Positions 16,628 through 27,009 of a DNA stretch of 32,546 nucleotides are shown here, piece after piece (within the stretch, counting starts at the first letter, position 1; every line of letters begins with the position of its first letter). The stretch is from Actinomycetes bacterium (GTDB lineage: Bacteria > Actinomycetota > Acidimicrobiia > Acidimicrobiales > JAKAOS01). The position numbers and the translations under genes are program-made. Below the pieces are notes generated by a model that saw only the letters and a program-made list of their open reading frames with translations, ran no database searches and had not been told where the DNA came from. Location: positions 4,045 through 36,590 of the forward strand of contig JAJYWE010000025.1 in assembly GCA_021791675.1 (NCBI GenBank), written 5' to 3'.

Positions 16628-16708
16628 CTGGCGCCTCCTGTCCCCCGAACCACGTTCCGGCAGTCCTGGAGCACGCCCTCCAGCTCGTGGCGCGGGTCGT
16701 CTGGTGCA

Positions 16709-16737
16709 GTTGTAGCTGCGCGCTCCAGGTCGCTCAA
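16709..16737 (-). promoter_or_regulatory. Candidate sigma70-type promoter for the hydrogenase operon
   Basis: On the - strand TTGAGC (16737-16732) and TACAAC (16714-16709) are separated by 17 bp, each matching 4 of 6 consensus bases. This predicts a start about 75 bases before hhyS. A short dyad CTCAATGAG (16733-16741) overlaps the -35 box, and AGACCC (16746-16741), a half of the palindrome near the PadR gene, abuts it. No experiment supports it. Confidence 0.4.
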
Positions 16738-16837
16738 TGAGGGTCTTCTGCCCCTATCGGCTGCCTGCTCGCTCGGGCCGGGCACCAGCGCGTTACCGCG
16801 AGGACACAGGAGCACCTCTCGCAGGGTCCAACCCGGA

Positions 16838-18034
16838 TCAGGGCGGTCCGGCGACCGCCTCGGCTTCGACGTGCAGGGCCAGGCGGACGTCGGGGTACAG
16901 CTTGAACAGCGGCATCGTCGGGACAGCCATGCCGAAGCGACGGATGTCGACGATGTGCGATCCTGTCACGGTCATCATGACGAGCCCCGGTTGACGGGGT
17001 GCGACGGCGAGCGTGCTCCCCGCCAGGCCAGCCACCTCCTCGATCGTGCCCGCCCCGCGCCACGACCTCGGGGCGTGCACCGTCGCCGTGACCGTCCCGG
17101 CGAGGGTGCACGGGACGCCGTGCATGGTCACGGTCCCGGTGATCTGGTAGCAGTTCCCGTCGCCGATCCGGGTCGCTGTTGCAAGCCGGACTTCGACGAA
17201 GGGGTAGCGCCGGGCCTCCACCCGTCGCACCAGCTCCTGGTCGAACAGTGGGTTTCCCGAGGTGAGGCTTGCGACACGCGCACGGAGCGTCGCGACCGGG
17301 GGGGGCTCCACCGCCACCAACCCCTCCGCGAGCTCCACGGCGATCGAGCCTTCGAGCTGGTCCGTGCTGAAGGCGATCGGTCCCACGTTCGACCGCGCCT
17401 CGACCACCAGGCTCGACCGGCTCCCGACGACCCGGAAGACCGCAGGGCCCGACAGCCAGTCCGCCAGAGCCGGAGCGGCCGCCTCGCCCGCGGCCACAGC
17501 CGTCCCGGCTGCTCGCGCGAGGGGAGCCGGGCGCAACGAGGCCGCTACCGCCTGACCCTGCCGCATGGCAAGGAGCGGGTCGGTGAGGTCGGGACCGAGC
17601 TCGGCGAGTCGCCGGCCGTTGCAGTACCAGTAGCGCTGGAGGACGCCCTCCAGCAGGTCGCGCTCCCGAGCCACCACGGACATCCAGGCCTCGAGGGCCT
17701 GCTGGCCGGCGGTGGTCAGCGCGTAGACCCGGCGCGTCGAACCGGCGGTCGGGGCCTCGGCGCGGCCCTCGAGGAGCCCGTCCCGTTCGAGGTCGGCGAG
17801 CGCGCGATAGACCGCGGTGCGCTCGATCCGGGCGAGCCCGAGCGCCGCGAGGCCGGTGACGAGCCGGTACCCGTGCTGGGGCTCCTCGGCGACGAGCAGG
17901 AGCAGGGCAGGGTAGAGGAAGCGCCGCGGGGGAGCCAGGTCGAAGTTGCACCGGGTCGCCGGCACCCGGTCCGGTGGGCTCGGCCAGACGTCCACCGCAG
18001 CGTCGGCGATCGGCCGCCCATCCGAGCGTGGCAT
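16838..18034 (-). CDS. PadR-type transcription regulator fused to a YceI lipid-binding-fold domain
   Basis: This 398-aa protein joins two families. Residues about 36-125 are a PadR winged helix (RRFLYPALLLLVAEEPQHGY, IERTAVYRALADLERDGLLEG, then the wing RRVYALTTAGQQALEAW). A helical linker covers about 125-195. Residues about 197-393 form a YceI domain (FRVVGSRSSLVVEARS, TSGNPLFDQELVRRVEARRYP, GSHIVDIRRFGMAVPTMPLFKLYPDV). YceI barrels bind isoprenoid quinones and related lipids, so the fusion suggests a ligand-responsive repressor. ATG 18034 follows a good GGGGAG site. It is the gene immediately upstream of the hydrogenase genes (210-bp gap, same direction) and diverges from an MFS gene. Either could be its target, and autoregulation is likely for PadR proteins. 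Confidence 0.87.
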   Translation of the reverse strand: MPRSDGRPIADAAVDVWPSPPDRVPATRCNFDLAPPRRFLYPALLLLVAEEPQHGYRLVTGLAALGLARIERTAVYRALADLERDGLLEGRAEAPTAGSTRRVYALTTAGQQALEAWMSVVARERDLLEGVLQRYWYCNGRRLAELGPDLTDPLLAMRQGQAVAASLRPAPLARAAGTAVAAGEAAAPALADWLSGPAVFRVVGSRSSLVVEARSNVGPIAFSTDQLEGSIAVELAEGLVAVEPPPVATLRARVASLTSGNPLFDQELVRRVEARRYPFVEVRLATATRIGDGNCYQITGTVTMHGVPCTLAGTVTATVHAPRSWRGAGTIEEVAGLAGSTLAVAPRQPGLVMMTVTGSHIVDIRRFGMAVPTMPLFKLYPDVRLALHVEAEAVAGPP

Positions 18035-18069
18035 CGATCTCCCCTCTCTCGGTCGGCTGTCGAGCCGCC

Positions 18070-18085
18070 GAGACCCACGGGTCTC
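18070..18085. promoter_or_regulatory. 16-bp inverted repeat, candidate PadR-YceI operator
   Basis: GAGACCC (18070-18076) and GGGTCTC (18079-18085) are perfect 7-bp arms with a 2-bp spacer. The palindrome starts 36 bp upstream of the PadR-YceI start codon, between the divergent genes, which is where an autoregulatory operator would lie. Confidence 0.5.
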
Positions 18086-18097
18086 TCGTTCCGCCAC

Positions 18098-18111
18098 CCA
18101 GGCTTGCCTGG
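18098..18111. promoter_or_regulatory. Second inverted repeat in the divergent intergenic region
   Basis: CCAGGC and GCCTGG (6-bp arms, TT spacer) lie 12 bp from the larger palindrome. The sequence differs, so it may bind another factor or be chance; such GC-rich dyads are not rare at this base composition. Confidence 0.3.
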
Positions 18112-18229
18112 CAGCTCCCCAGGGGTGCCAGAGAGCGGTGAGAAACGGTAGCACCTCTGCGGCAGCGCGCTCCGGGCGCGGCTCGGACCAGCGACGTCGT
18201 CGTCCGAGAGCGCTTAGCATGGGTAAGCG

Positions 18230-19675
18230 ATGGCGACGACCACCGGCGCCGGGACCGACCCCGACAGCCCGAGTAGCCCCCGTGGCGGCCGCGCGGACGG
18301 ACCTCCGCTCGACGCTGCAGACCTCCGCCACAACCTCCGCTGGCTCTACACCGGTCGGGCGTTGCGGAGCTTTGCGACTGCGTTCCTCACCGTCGTCTTC
18401 CCGCTCTACCTCGCGGGGGAGCATCTCTCGTCGTTCGCTGTCGGCGCGATCCTCACCGCCGGCGGCGTCGCGAGCGCGGGCCTCATGGCCGTGGTGGGCA
18501 TCGCGGGCGACCGCTTCGGCCGGCGGTCGATGCTGGTCGGGCTCGGCGCCGCCGGAGTGGTCGGCAGCGTCGCGATGGCGGCCACGGGTAACCCGGTCGT
18601 GCTCACGGTGGCGAACGGCTTCGGTGGCGTCGGACGGGGGGGCGGTGCGGGCAGTGGCGGGGCGTGGGGACCCTTCTTCCCGGCCGAGCAGCCCCTCCTC
18701 GCGGAGTCGGTCCCCGCCGAGCAGCGGACCACGGCCTTCGGGCGGATCAGCTTCGTCGGCGTCCTCGCCGGCGCAGCAGGCTCGCTCGTCGCGTTCGTCC
18801 CGGGGATCCTCCACGCCCACGGCGTGAGCCTCGTGAGCTCCTACCGCCTGGTCTTCCTCTTCGGGGCGCTCTGCTCCGCGGGTGTGGTCGTCGTCTCCCT
18901 CCCTCTCCGGGAGCGCCTTGCACCCCGTGTGCGACCAACCTCCGTTCCCGAGCGCTTCGCCGCCCCGGCCGAGGCGCCGGCCGCCAGCGCTCCCGGCACC
19001 CTCAGCACACGCCAGCTCGTCGGACGCCTCGGGCTCACCAACGCCCTGAACGGCCTCGGGTTCGGCTTCCTCGGGCCGCTGCTCACCTACTGGTTCCACG
19101 TCCGCTTCGGGGCCGGCCCGACCGAGCTGGCGGCGCTCTACACCGTCGTCAACCTGGTTTCCGCCCTTCCCTATCTCGGCTCGGCCATCCTCGCCCGCCG
19201 CCTCGGGGCGGTGCGGACCGTTGTGTGGACCCGGACCGTCTCGGTGCTGCTGCTGCTCGCCATGGCGGCGGTACCGACGTTCGCACTCGCGGGCCTGCTG
19301 TTCGGGCTCCGCATGGCGGTCAACTCGCTCAGCATCCCCGCCCGCCAGTCGTTCGCGATGGGTGTCGCCGACGAACGCCGGCGCGGGACCGTTGCAGCCC
19401 TGGGGTCGCTCCCGTCGATGGTGACCGCCTCGATCAGCCCGATCGTCGGCGGCGCGCTCATGGAAGAGCTCCTTGCCACTCCCCTGCTCGGTGCAGCGTT
19501 GTTCATGGGGGCCAACACGATCGCGTACTACCTCGCGTTCCGCCGCACCGTCCCGCCCGAGGAGCGCAAGCCGCTGGCTGCCCCCGCGCCGAGCGCGCCG
19601 GCCGCCGGGAGCGCAACGACAGCGCGGGAGCCCGTGAGGCGGAACGCCGACGACGACGGCCCGACCGCTCCCTGA
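18230..19675 (+). CDS. MFS transporter, 12-helix type
   Basis: This 481-aa membrane protein has about 12 hydrophobic segments and an MFS motif-A-like loop (GIAGDRFGRRSMLVGL) after helix 2. A Gly-rich loop (GRGGGAGSGG) lies near 130-140. The N- and C-terminal tails are hydrophilic and low in complexity. Substrate is unknown. It is divergent from the PadR-YceI regulator, with a perfect palindrome between them, an arrangement often seen for PadR proteins and the exporters they control, so it may be part of that regulon. ATG 18230 was taken as start; no strong ribosome site precedes it. Confidence 0.88.
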   Translation: MATTTGAGTDPDSPSSPRGGRADGPPLDAADLRHNLRWLYTGRALRSFATAFLTVVFPLYLAGEHLSSFAVGAILTAGGVASAGLMAVVGIAGDRFGRRSMLVGLGAAGVVGSVAMAATGNPVVLTVANGFGGVGRGGGAGSGGAWGPFFPAEQPLLAESVPAEQRTTAFGRISFVGVLAGAAGSLVAFVPGILHAHGVSLVSSYRLVFLFGALCSAGVVVVSLPLRERLAPRVRPTSVPERFAAPAEAPAASAPGTLSTRQLVGRLGLTNALNGLGFGFLGPLLTYWFHVRFGAGPTELAALYTVVNLVSALPYLGSAILARRLGAVRTVVWTRTVSVLLLLAMAAVPTFALAGLLFGLRMAVNSLSIPARQSFAMGVADERRRGTVAALGSLPSMVTASISPIVGGALMEELLATPLLGAALFMGANTIAYYLAFRRTVPPEERKPLAAPAPSAPAAGSATTAREPVRRNADDDGPTAP

Positions 19676-19717
19676 GCGCCCGGCGAGCGGGTCCTCCGCC
19701 CTTCGCCTGCGCCCGGC

Positions 19718-22324
<2,607 letters not shown>

Positions 22325-22342
22325 GTCGCCTCCTCGATCGGC

Positions 22343-22361
22343 GGTCCCGCCTCGTGGGACC
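22343..22361 (-). other. Hairpin in the GH3-aconitase gap
   Basis: GGTCCC (22343-22348) pairs with GGGACC (22356-22361) over a 7-base loop, 18-37 bases ahead of the aconitase start. It could end GH3 transcription or structure the aconitase leader. No U-run follows. Confidence 0.35.
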
Positions 22362-22406
22362 CGCCCGCAGTACCGGCCTGTCCTCTCCGACCAGCCCCGG
22401 TCCACC

Positions 22407-25094
22407 CTAGGTCCCGCCAGCCTCCCCCCGGGGTGGGCGACCGCCGCGTGGCGCGTCGAGGCTCCTGGCCTGAGCCGCGCCGGCGCTGTCCGCCGTGCCG
22501 ACGCCTTTGCTGTCCGCCGTGCCGCTGCCTTGGCCGTTCGCCACCCCGACACTGTCGCCGTTTCCCGCCCCCGCCTCGTCGACCGTGAAGGCAACGACGT
22601 AGCGGAGGTCCGCGACCGAACGACCCGCTGCGAGGAGATAGTGCCCGGGGACGGGCGACCACGCTCGGTCGTGCCAGCGGGACCATCGCCGCGCGTCCAG
22701 CTCCACACGCACGGCTCCCGAGGCACCGGGTGCCAGCTCGACCCCGGCGAACCCGGCGAGGCGCCAGTCCGGCTCGCCTGCCCCTGGTTCGCCAGCTCCT
22801 GGTTCGCCAGCTCCCGGCGCGCCGGCCCCTGGTTCGCCTGCCCCTGGTTCGCCAGCTCCCGGCGCGCCGGCCCCTGGTTCGCCGGCCTCCGAGACGTAAC
22901 ACTGGACGACCTCGTGACCCGCCCGGCTGCCGGCGTTGGCGACCACGACCTCCGCGACGAGGCCCGCTCCGCCGGGCACCAAGCGGAGTGAGCGGTACTC
23001 CCAGGAGGTGTAGCCGAGGCCGTGACCGAACGTGAACGCCACGCCCCCGCCTCCGGGTCGCCCCCACCCTCGGTAGCCGATGGCCACCCCCTCCGCGAAC
23101 TCGAGGCGACCGCCGGCGGGCCGGATGGAGGGGAGGAGCGCTTCGCCCGCCGGCGCCGGGAGCGTCACCGGCAACCGACCCCCTGGCTCCGCGCGCCCGA
23201 GCAGAACCGACGCCAGCGCGGGAGGACCATCCTGTCCGGGGAACCACGTCCAAAGGACTGCGTCGACCCGGTCGGCCCACGGGAGGAGGACGGCGGCTCC
23301 GGCGTTGACCACCACCACCGTCCGGGTGCCGGTAGCCGCCACCGCTTCGACGAGCGCATCCTGGTCCCCGGGGAGGACGAGACGCTCGCGGTCCACGCCT
23401 TCGGTCTCGTGCTCGGCCGATGTACCGACCACGACGATCGCTACGTCGGCCCAACGGGCGAGTGCGACGGCTGCGGCCAGGCGCTCCGCCGGGGGCGCGG
23501 CCGGCGGCGAGACGCGCAACGCGAAGGCGGCCATCCCGAGGCCGGGCAACACTCGATGCCGCAGCTCGAGCTCGACCTGGCCCGGCCCGACCTCGAGCTG
23601 GACTCGACCCCCTGGTGGATGGAACAGCAGTGCACCGGGATCGGTCGCCTCGGGGACGAGCAGCAGCTCGTGCTCCGGTCCCGTCGTCGCTCCCGAGGTG
23701 GCGAGGCGGAACTGCCCCACGCCGGTCACGGCCACGTCGTAGGTCTCCGGGATCGCAGCCTCCAGGCGCGCCCTGAGCACCAGCTCGGCTGCGTTGGCAG
23801 GCAGTGCCCCAGGCGTTGCCGGCAGGCGGCGGACGGTCGCCTCCTCGAGCACGCGCTGCTCGAGCACGACCCCGCCGGCATCGAGCACTGCCAGCTCGAG
23901 ATGCACCCCCGGACCGGCTCGGAGCGGCTCCGGCCACTCGTCCCTGGCCGCGCCCGCCTCGAGCCGCAGCGCGCAGTCCGCCGGGAGGAGGGCGGTGAGC
24001 TCGTCAGCGAGGGAGCGGTGCCGAGGGGGTACGACCTGTGCGCTCCCTCCGCCCTGGAGGACCAGGTCGACTGCCGCCGGTCCGAGCAACGCCACCCGCT
24101 GGAGCGACTCGGGGACGAGGGGCAGCACGCCGTCGTTGGCGAGCAGCACCATCGAGCGCTCCGCGAGGCGCGCCGGGAGCGCATCGGGGCTGGGGGTGGG
24201 CCGGCCTGGCTCGTGGCGCGCCGCGAGCGCGCCGACCCGGTCCGCCAGGCGGAGCAGCCGGGCAACCTTGTCACGGACAGCCTCCTCCGGCACCTCGCCG
24301 GCCTCGACCGCGCGGCAGAGCGCGGCCCCCCACGGCCCACCCGGCCCTGGCATCACGAGGTCGAGCCCGCCGAGGGCCGATCCTGCAGTGGAGGTCGTTG
24401 CGTACCAGTCCGACACGACCACCCCGTCGAAGCCCCACTCGCCTTTCAAGATCTCGAGGAGGAGCCGGGCGTGCTCGGTCATGGCCACCCCGCCGACCCG
24501 GTTGTAGGCAGCCATGACCGCCCATGCACCGCCGGAGCGGACAGCCTCCTCGAAGGGGAGCAGCTGTGCCGACCGGAGCGCATCCTCGTCCGCGAACACG
24601 TCGTAGCGCATCCGGTCCAGCTCGGACTCGTTCGCGACGAAGTGCTTCGCCGTCGCAGCGACGCCGAACTCCTGGACGCCACGGATGTAGGACGCGCCGA
24701 GCATGGCCACGTGCAGTGGGTCCTCCCCGAGGCACTCGAAGGCTCGCCCGGCGAGCGGTGAGCGAACCAGGTTCAGTGTCGGAGCGAGCAGCACGTGGAC
24801 CCCGAGCCGGCGTGCCTCGCTGCCGAGGAGCCGGCCGGCGCTGCGGAGGAGAGTCGGGTCCCAGGTGGCACCGAGCGCCCCCGGTGAGGGAAGCAGTACA
24901 CCAGGCTCCTCGGCGGACCCGTCGCCGCCCCGCACCCCGACCGGGCCGTCGGAGAGCACGATCGGGGCGAGCCCGAGCCCGTCGTGGTCCGGGAGCGACC
25001 AGAGGTCGCGCCCGGTGAGCAGCGCCACGGCCTCTGCAAGCCCCAGCTCCGTTTCCGCCGACTCGCCCGGGCCGGCCGGCGTCCCGCCGGTCAT
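22407..25094 (-). CDS. Glycoside hydrolase family 3 beta-glucosidase-type enzyme
   Basis: This enzyme probably hydrolyses beta-linked sugars. The 895-aa protein has the GH3 N-terminal domain with KHFVANESE (150-158) and the nucleophile Asp in GVVVSDWYA (D229). A PA14-like insert (about 400-520) follows, then the second domain with [16 protein letters not shown], whose Glu residues are acid/base candidates, and a fibronectin-III-like end. No signal peptide is seen, so it should be cytoplasmic. About residues 736-775, a loop in the C-terminal domain consists of a PGAGE-type tandem repeat. The last 50 residues are also low in complexity. ATG 25094 is the most likely start, with the family fold beginning soon after; the frame stays open further upstream. 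Confidence 0.92.
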   Translation of the reverse strand: MTGGTPAGPGESAETELGLAEAVALLTGRDLWSLPDHDGLGLAPIVLSDGPVGVRGGDGSAEEPGVLLPSPGALGATWDPTLLRSAGRLLGSEARRLGVHVLLAPTLNLVRSPLAGRAFECLGEDPLHVAMLGASYIRGVQEFGVAATAKHFVANESELDRMRYDVFADEDALRSAQLLPFEEAVRSGGAWAVMAAYNRVGGVAMTEHARLLLEILKGEWGFDGVVVSDWYATTSTAGSALGGLDLVMPGPGGPWGAALCRAVEAGEVPEEAVRDKVARLLRLADRVGALAARHEPGRPTPSPDALPARLAERSMVLLANDGVLPLVPESLQRVALLGPAAVDLVLQGGGSAQVVPPRHRSLADELTALLPADCALRLEAGAARDEWPEPLRAGPGVHLELAVLDAGGVVLEQRVLEEATVRRLPATPGALPANAAELVLRARLEAAIPETYDVAVTGVGQFRLATSGATTGPEHELLLVPEATDPGALLFHPPGGRVQLEVGPGQVELELRHRVLPGLGMAAFALRVSPPAAPPAERLAAAVALARWADVAIVVVGTSAEHETEGVDRERLVLPGDQDALVEAVAATGTRTVVVVNAGAAVLLPWADRVDAVLWTWFPGQDGPPALASVLLGRAEPGGRLPVTLPAPAGEALLPSIRPAGGRLEFAEGVAIGYRGWGRPGGGGVAFTFGHGLGYTSWEYRSLRLVPGGAGLVAEVVVANAGSRAGHEVVQCYVSEAGEPGAGAPGAGEPGAGEPGAGAPGAGEPGAGEPGAGEPDWRLAGFAGVELAPGASGAVRVELDARRWSRWHDRAWSPVPGHYLLAAGRSVADLRYVVAFTVDEAGAGNGDSVGVANGQGSGTADSKGVGTADSAGAAQARSLDAPRGGRPPRGEAGGT
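22771..22890. repeat. Eight tandem 15-bp units inside the GH3 gene
   Basis: Eight 15-bp units of the form GGTTCGCCAGCTCCC, each with small changes, run head to tail and encode a pentapeptide repeat (G-A/E-P-G-A type). A larger 45-bp period is visible (units 3-5 against units 6-8), pointing to duplication of blocks. The unit length is a multiple of 3, so copy changes keep the reading frame. Confidence 0.9.
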
Positions 25095-25212
25095 GGGTCG
25101 GGCTTCACGGCCGGAACGGCGGTGTGCGAGCGCCAAGTGCATCGAGCATGACAGCAGCAACCATGCCACAGCGCCAGCGGCCCGGCGCAGCCCGCGCGCC
25201 ACCGGCCCGCGG

Positions 25213-25251
25213 CGCTCGAGCTCCTGGCGGTGCCGCTCGAGCTCCTGGCGG
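25213..25251. repeat. 18-bp direct repeat, 21-bp period
   Basis: CGCTCGAGCTCCTGGCGG starts at 25213 and again at 25234 in the 226-bp region between the divergent GH3 and ybaK-like genes. On the - strand in the GH3 frame it reads as a charged RQELERHRQELERRG stretch, so it might be a remnant or upstream part of a coding sequence. Confidence 0.7.
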
Positions 25252-25320
25252 CGGTCCTGGAACCGCGGCCAGCGGCGCCGGGCGGTGCTTCGAGCGACGA
25301 CGGCGTGGCAAGATCCAGCC

Positions 25321-25794
25321 ATGCACGAGCGAGCGGCGGTCGTGGCCGAGGCGCTTCGCCGGGGCGGCGCCCCAGGCACGGTCCGTGAGCTTGCCGACTC
25401 GACGCGCACGGCCGTGGAGGCGGCCGCCGCCTTGGGTTGCGCCGTCGGCGCGATCGTGAAGAGCCTCGTCTTCGTCGCCGACGACGAGCCGGTGCTGGTG
25501 CTCGTGAGCGGGGCCGATCGGGTCGACCTCACACGGCTGCGGCGCGCGCTCCCCGCGACCGAGGTCCGCCGGGCCAATCCTGACGAAGTCCGAACGGCAA
25601 CCGGCCAGGTCATCGGCGGCGTTGCCCCCCTCGGCCACCCCCGACCGCTCCGCTGCCTGATCGACCCCGGGCTCGGGGCCTTCGAGACCATCTGGGCTGC
25701 CGCCGGCACGCCCCATGCCGTGTTCCCGACGAGCTTTCCCGAGCTGACTCGGCTGGCCGGAGCCACCGTCTCGTCGATCGCCGCGGACGGCTGA
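25321..25794 (+). CDS. YbaK/ProX-type aminoacyl-tRNA deacylase
   Basis: This 157-aa single-domain protein matches the YbaK/EbsC editing family, which hydrolyses mischarged tRNAs such as Cys- or Ala-tRNA(Pro). Visible signatures are CAVGAIVKSLVFVAD with the conserved Lys, the strand VLVLVSGADRVDL, GQVIGGVAPLGHP (the family's IGGVxPxG loop), and a C-terminal AGTPHAVFPTSFPELTRLAG. ATG 25321 was chosen because family members start shortly before this first helix. CAAGAT at 25309-25314 would suit a leaderless transcript starting at the ATG, but this is weak. The exact substrate cannot be told. Confidence 0.93.
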   Translation: MHERAAVVAEALRRGGAPGTVRELADSTRTAVEAAAALGCAVGAIVKSLVFVADDEPVLVLVSGADRVDLTRLRRALPATEVRRANPDEVRTATGQVIGGVAPLGHPRPLRCLIDPGLGAFETIWAAAGTPHAVFPTSFPELTRLAGATVSSIAADG

Positions 25795-25895
25795 GGAGAC
25801 GCCCCGGTCGGCGCCCACACCGGAGCGGGAGCTTCGCGCACCCCGAACCGCCGGGCCTCGGCCGGGGGCCACCGTCACGCCGCCTCGAGGAGACC

Positions 25896-25911
25896 GGCGG
25901 CTCCGGCCGCC
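25896..25911. terminator. GC-rich hairpin between convergent genes
   Basis: GGCGGC (25896-25901) and GCCGCC (25906-25911) form perfect 6-bp arms over TCCG, in the 156-bp gap between the convergent ybaK-like and ribokinase genes. A 10-bp palindrome GTCGGCCGAC follows at 25925-25934. The position fits a bidirectional terminator, but there is no T-run on either side. Confidence 0.4.
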
Positions 25912-25950
25912 AGAGAAGTCACGGGTCGGCCGACACGGAGGCGACGATGC

Positions 25951-26970
25951 TCAGGAGCCCGCGTCGCCGACCCGAGCCTCCAGGAACGCGTCGACCGCCG
26001 TCGCAGTGGGCAGGCTCGGCAGCGCACCGCGAACCGTCGACGCGAGCGCGCCGGCTGCCGTCGCACGCCGGAGCGCATCCGAGAAGGTGAGGCCGCTGGC
26101 GAGGCCGGCGGCGAGCGCCCCGCAGAACGCGTCCCCGGCGGCGGTCGTGTCCACCGCGTCGACGGGGTAGGCCGCCATTCGCCACTCCCGGATCCCTCCC
26201 GCTCGGTGTCCCGAGCTCCCGCCCGCCGACCCTTCCCCGCTCATCTCGGCCACCAGGGCACCTGCGTCGCCGAGCGTCACCACGACCCGGCCCGCCCCCG
26301 CGCCGAGCAGCGCCCGTGCAGCCGCCCCGGGCTCGGCAAGCCCCGTGAGGGCGGTCGCCTCGGTCTCGTTCGGGACGACCACGTCGGCGAGGCCGAGCAG
26401 CTCCGGCAGCAGGCTCGTGGCGGGTCCGGGCGCGGGTGCGGGCGCAGGTGCGGGGTTGAGGATCGTCCGCGCCCCGGCCTCCCGCCCGAGGCGGAGCGCC
26501 AGGCCGACCGCGTCGAGCGGCACCTCGAGCTGTGCCAGCACCACATCAGCTCGCCGGAAGAGGGCCGCGGCACCTGCAATCGCGTCCGCGTCGAGGCCCG
26601 CGTTCGCACCGGGGAGGACGACCACCGTGTTCTCGCCGCTGCCGGCGACCGTTACGACGGCGGAGCCACTCGGCCCTGGCACCCGGAGCACTCGGCCGGT
26701 CCCGACACCCGCCGCGGCCAGCGTCGATGCGAGGAGCGTGCCCGCAGCGTCGTCGCCGAGCGCGGCCACCATGTCCACTGCGGCGCCTTGGCGAGCGACC
26801 GTCACGGCCTGGTTCAAGCCCTTCCCGCCGGGGAGCTCGAGCGTGCCCGTTGCCCGGATCGTCTCCCCGGGCGAGGGGAGGGTGGGGACGAGGAGGACGC
26901 GGTCGAGGTTCGCGCTCCCGACGACGACCACTCGCCCGGGCCCGACCACCTCACCGGCCCCCGAGCTCAC
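25951..26970 (-). CDS. rbsK: Ribokinase-like PfkB-family sugar kinase
   Basis: This kinase phosphorylates a sugar, most likely ribose, with ATP. The 339-aa protein shows the PfkB N-terminal signature GSANLDRVLLVPTLPSPGET, the GGKGLNQAVTVARQGA motif and NETEA. It also has the C-terminal signature DTTAAGDAFCGALAAGL with the catalytic Asp. An Ala-Pro run (PAPAPAPAPGPA) and a Ser/Gly-rich stretch interrupt the usual sequence. GTG 26970 is the predicted start and lies within a 16-bp tandem repeat array 12 bp after the MFS stop. Another start slightly downstream (GTG in GEVVGPGRVVVVG) is possible. The substrate is inferred from the family; other pentoses or nucleosides are possible. Confidence 0.9.
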   Translation of the reverse strand: MSSGAGEVVGPGRVVVVGSANLDRVLLVPTLPSPGETIRATGTLELPGGKGLNQAVTVARQGAAVDMVAALGDDAAGTLLASTLAAAGVGTGRVLRVPGPSGSAVVTVAGSGENTVVVLPGANAGLDADAIAGAAALFRRADVVLAQLEVPLDAVGLALRLGREAGARTILNPAPAPAPAPGPATSLLPELLGLADVVVPNETEATALTGLAEPGAAARALLGAGAGRVVVTLGDAGALVAEMSGEGSAGGSSGHRAGGIREWRMAAYPVDAVDTTAAGDAFCGALAAGLASGLTFSDALRRATAAGALASTVRGALPSLPTATAVDAFLEARVGDAGS

Positions 26971-27009
26971 CGGCGCCCGAGCTCACCGGCCCCCGACCTC
27001 ACCGGCCCC
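26946..27009. repeat. Four 16-bp tandem repeats across the MFS stop and ribokinase start
   Basis: Units of the form CGAGCTCACCGGCCCC lie at 26946-26961 (diverged), 26962-26977, 26978-26993 and 26994-27009. The MFS TGA (26985-26983) is in one unit and the ribokinase GTG (26970-26968) in the next. Because 16 is not a multiple of 3, a change in copy number would shift the frame at this junction. Confidence 0.85.

Noticed and set aside
16791-16802. CGCGTTACCGCG as a regulator operator
   Set aside because: Only 4-bp GC arms; expected often by chance at this base composition.
16573-16815. 80-residue - strand frame between the PadR-YceI gene and hhyS
   Set aside because: It overlaps the start of hhyS in another frame, has no family features, and the region carries promoter-like elements.
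12326-18151. Long + strand open frames opposite the hydrogenase structural genes
   Set aside because: They mirror the conserved hydrogenase frames; composition is typical of antisense shadows.
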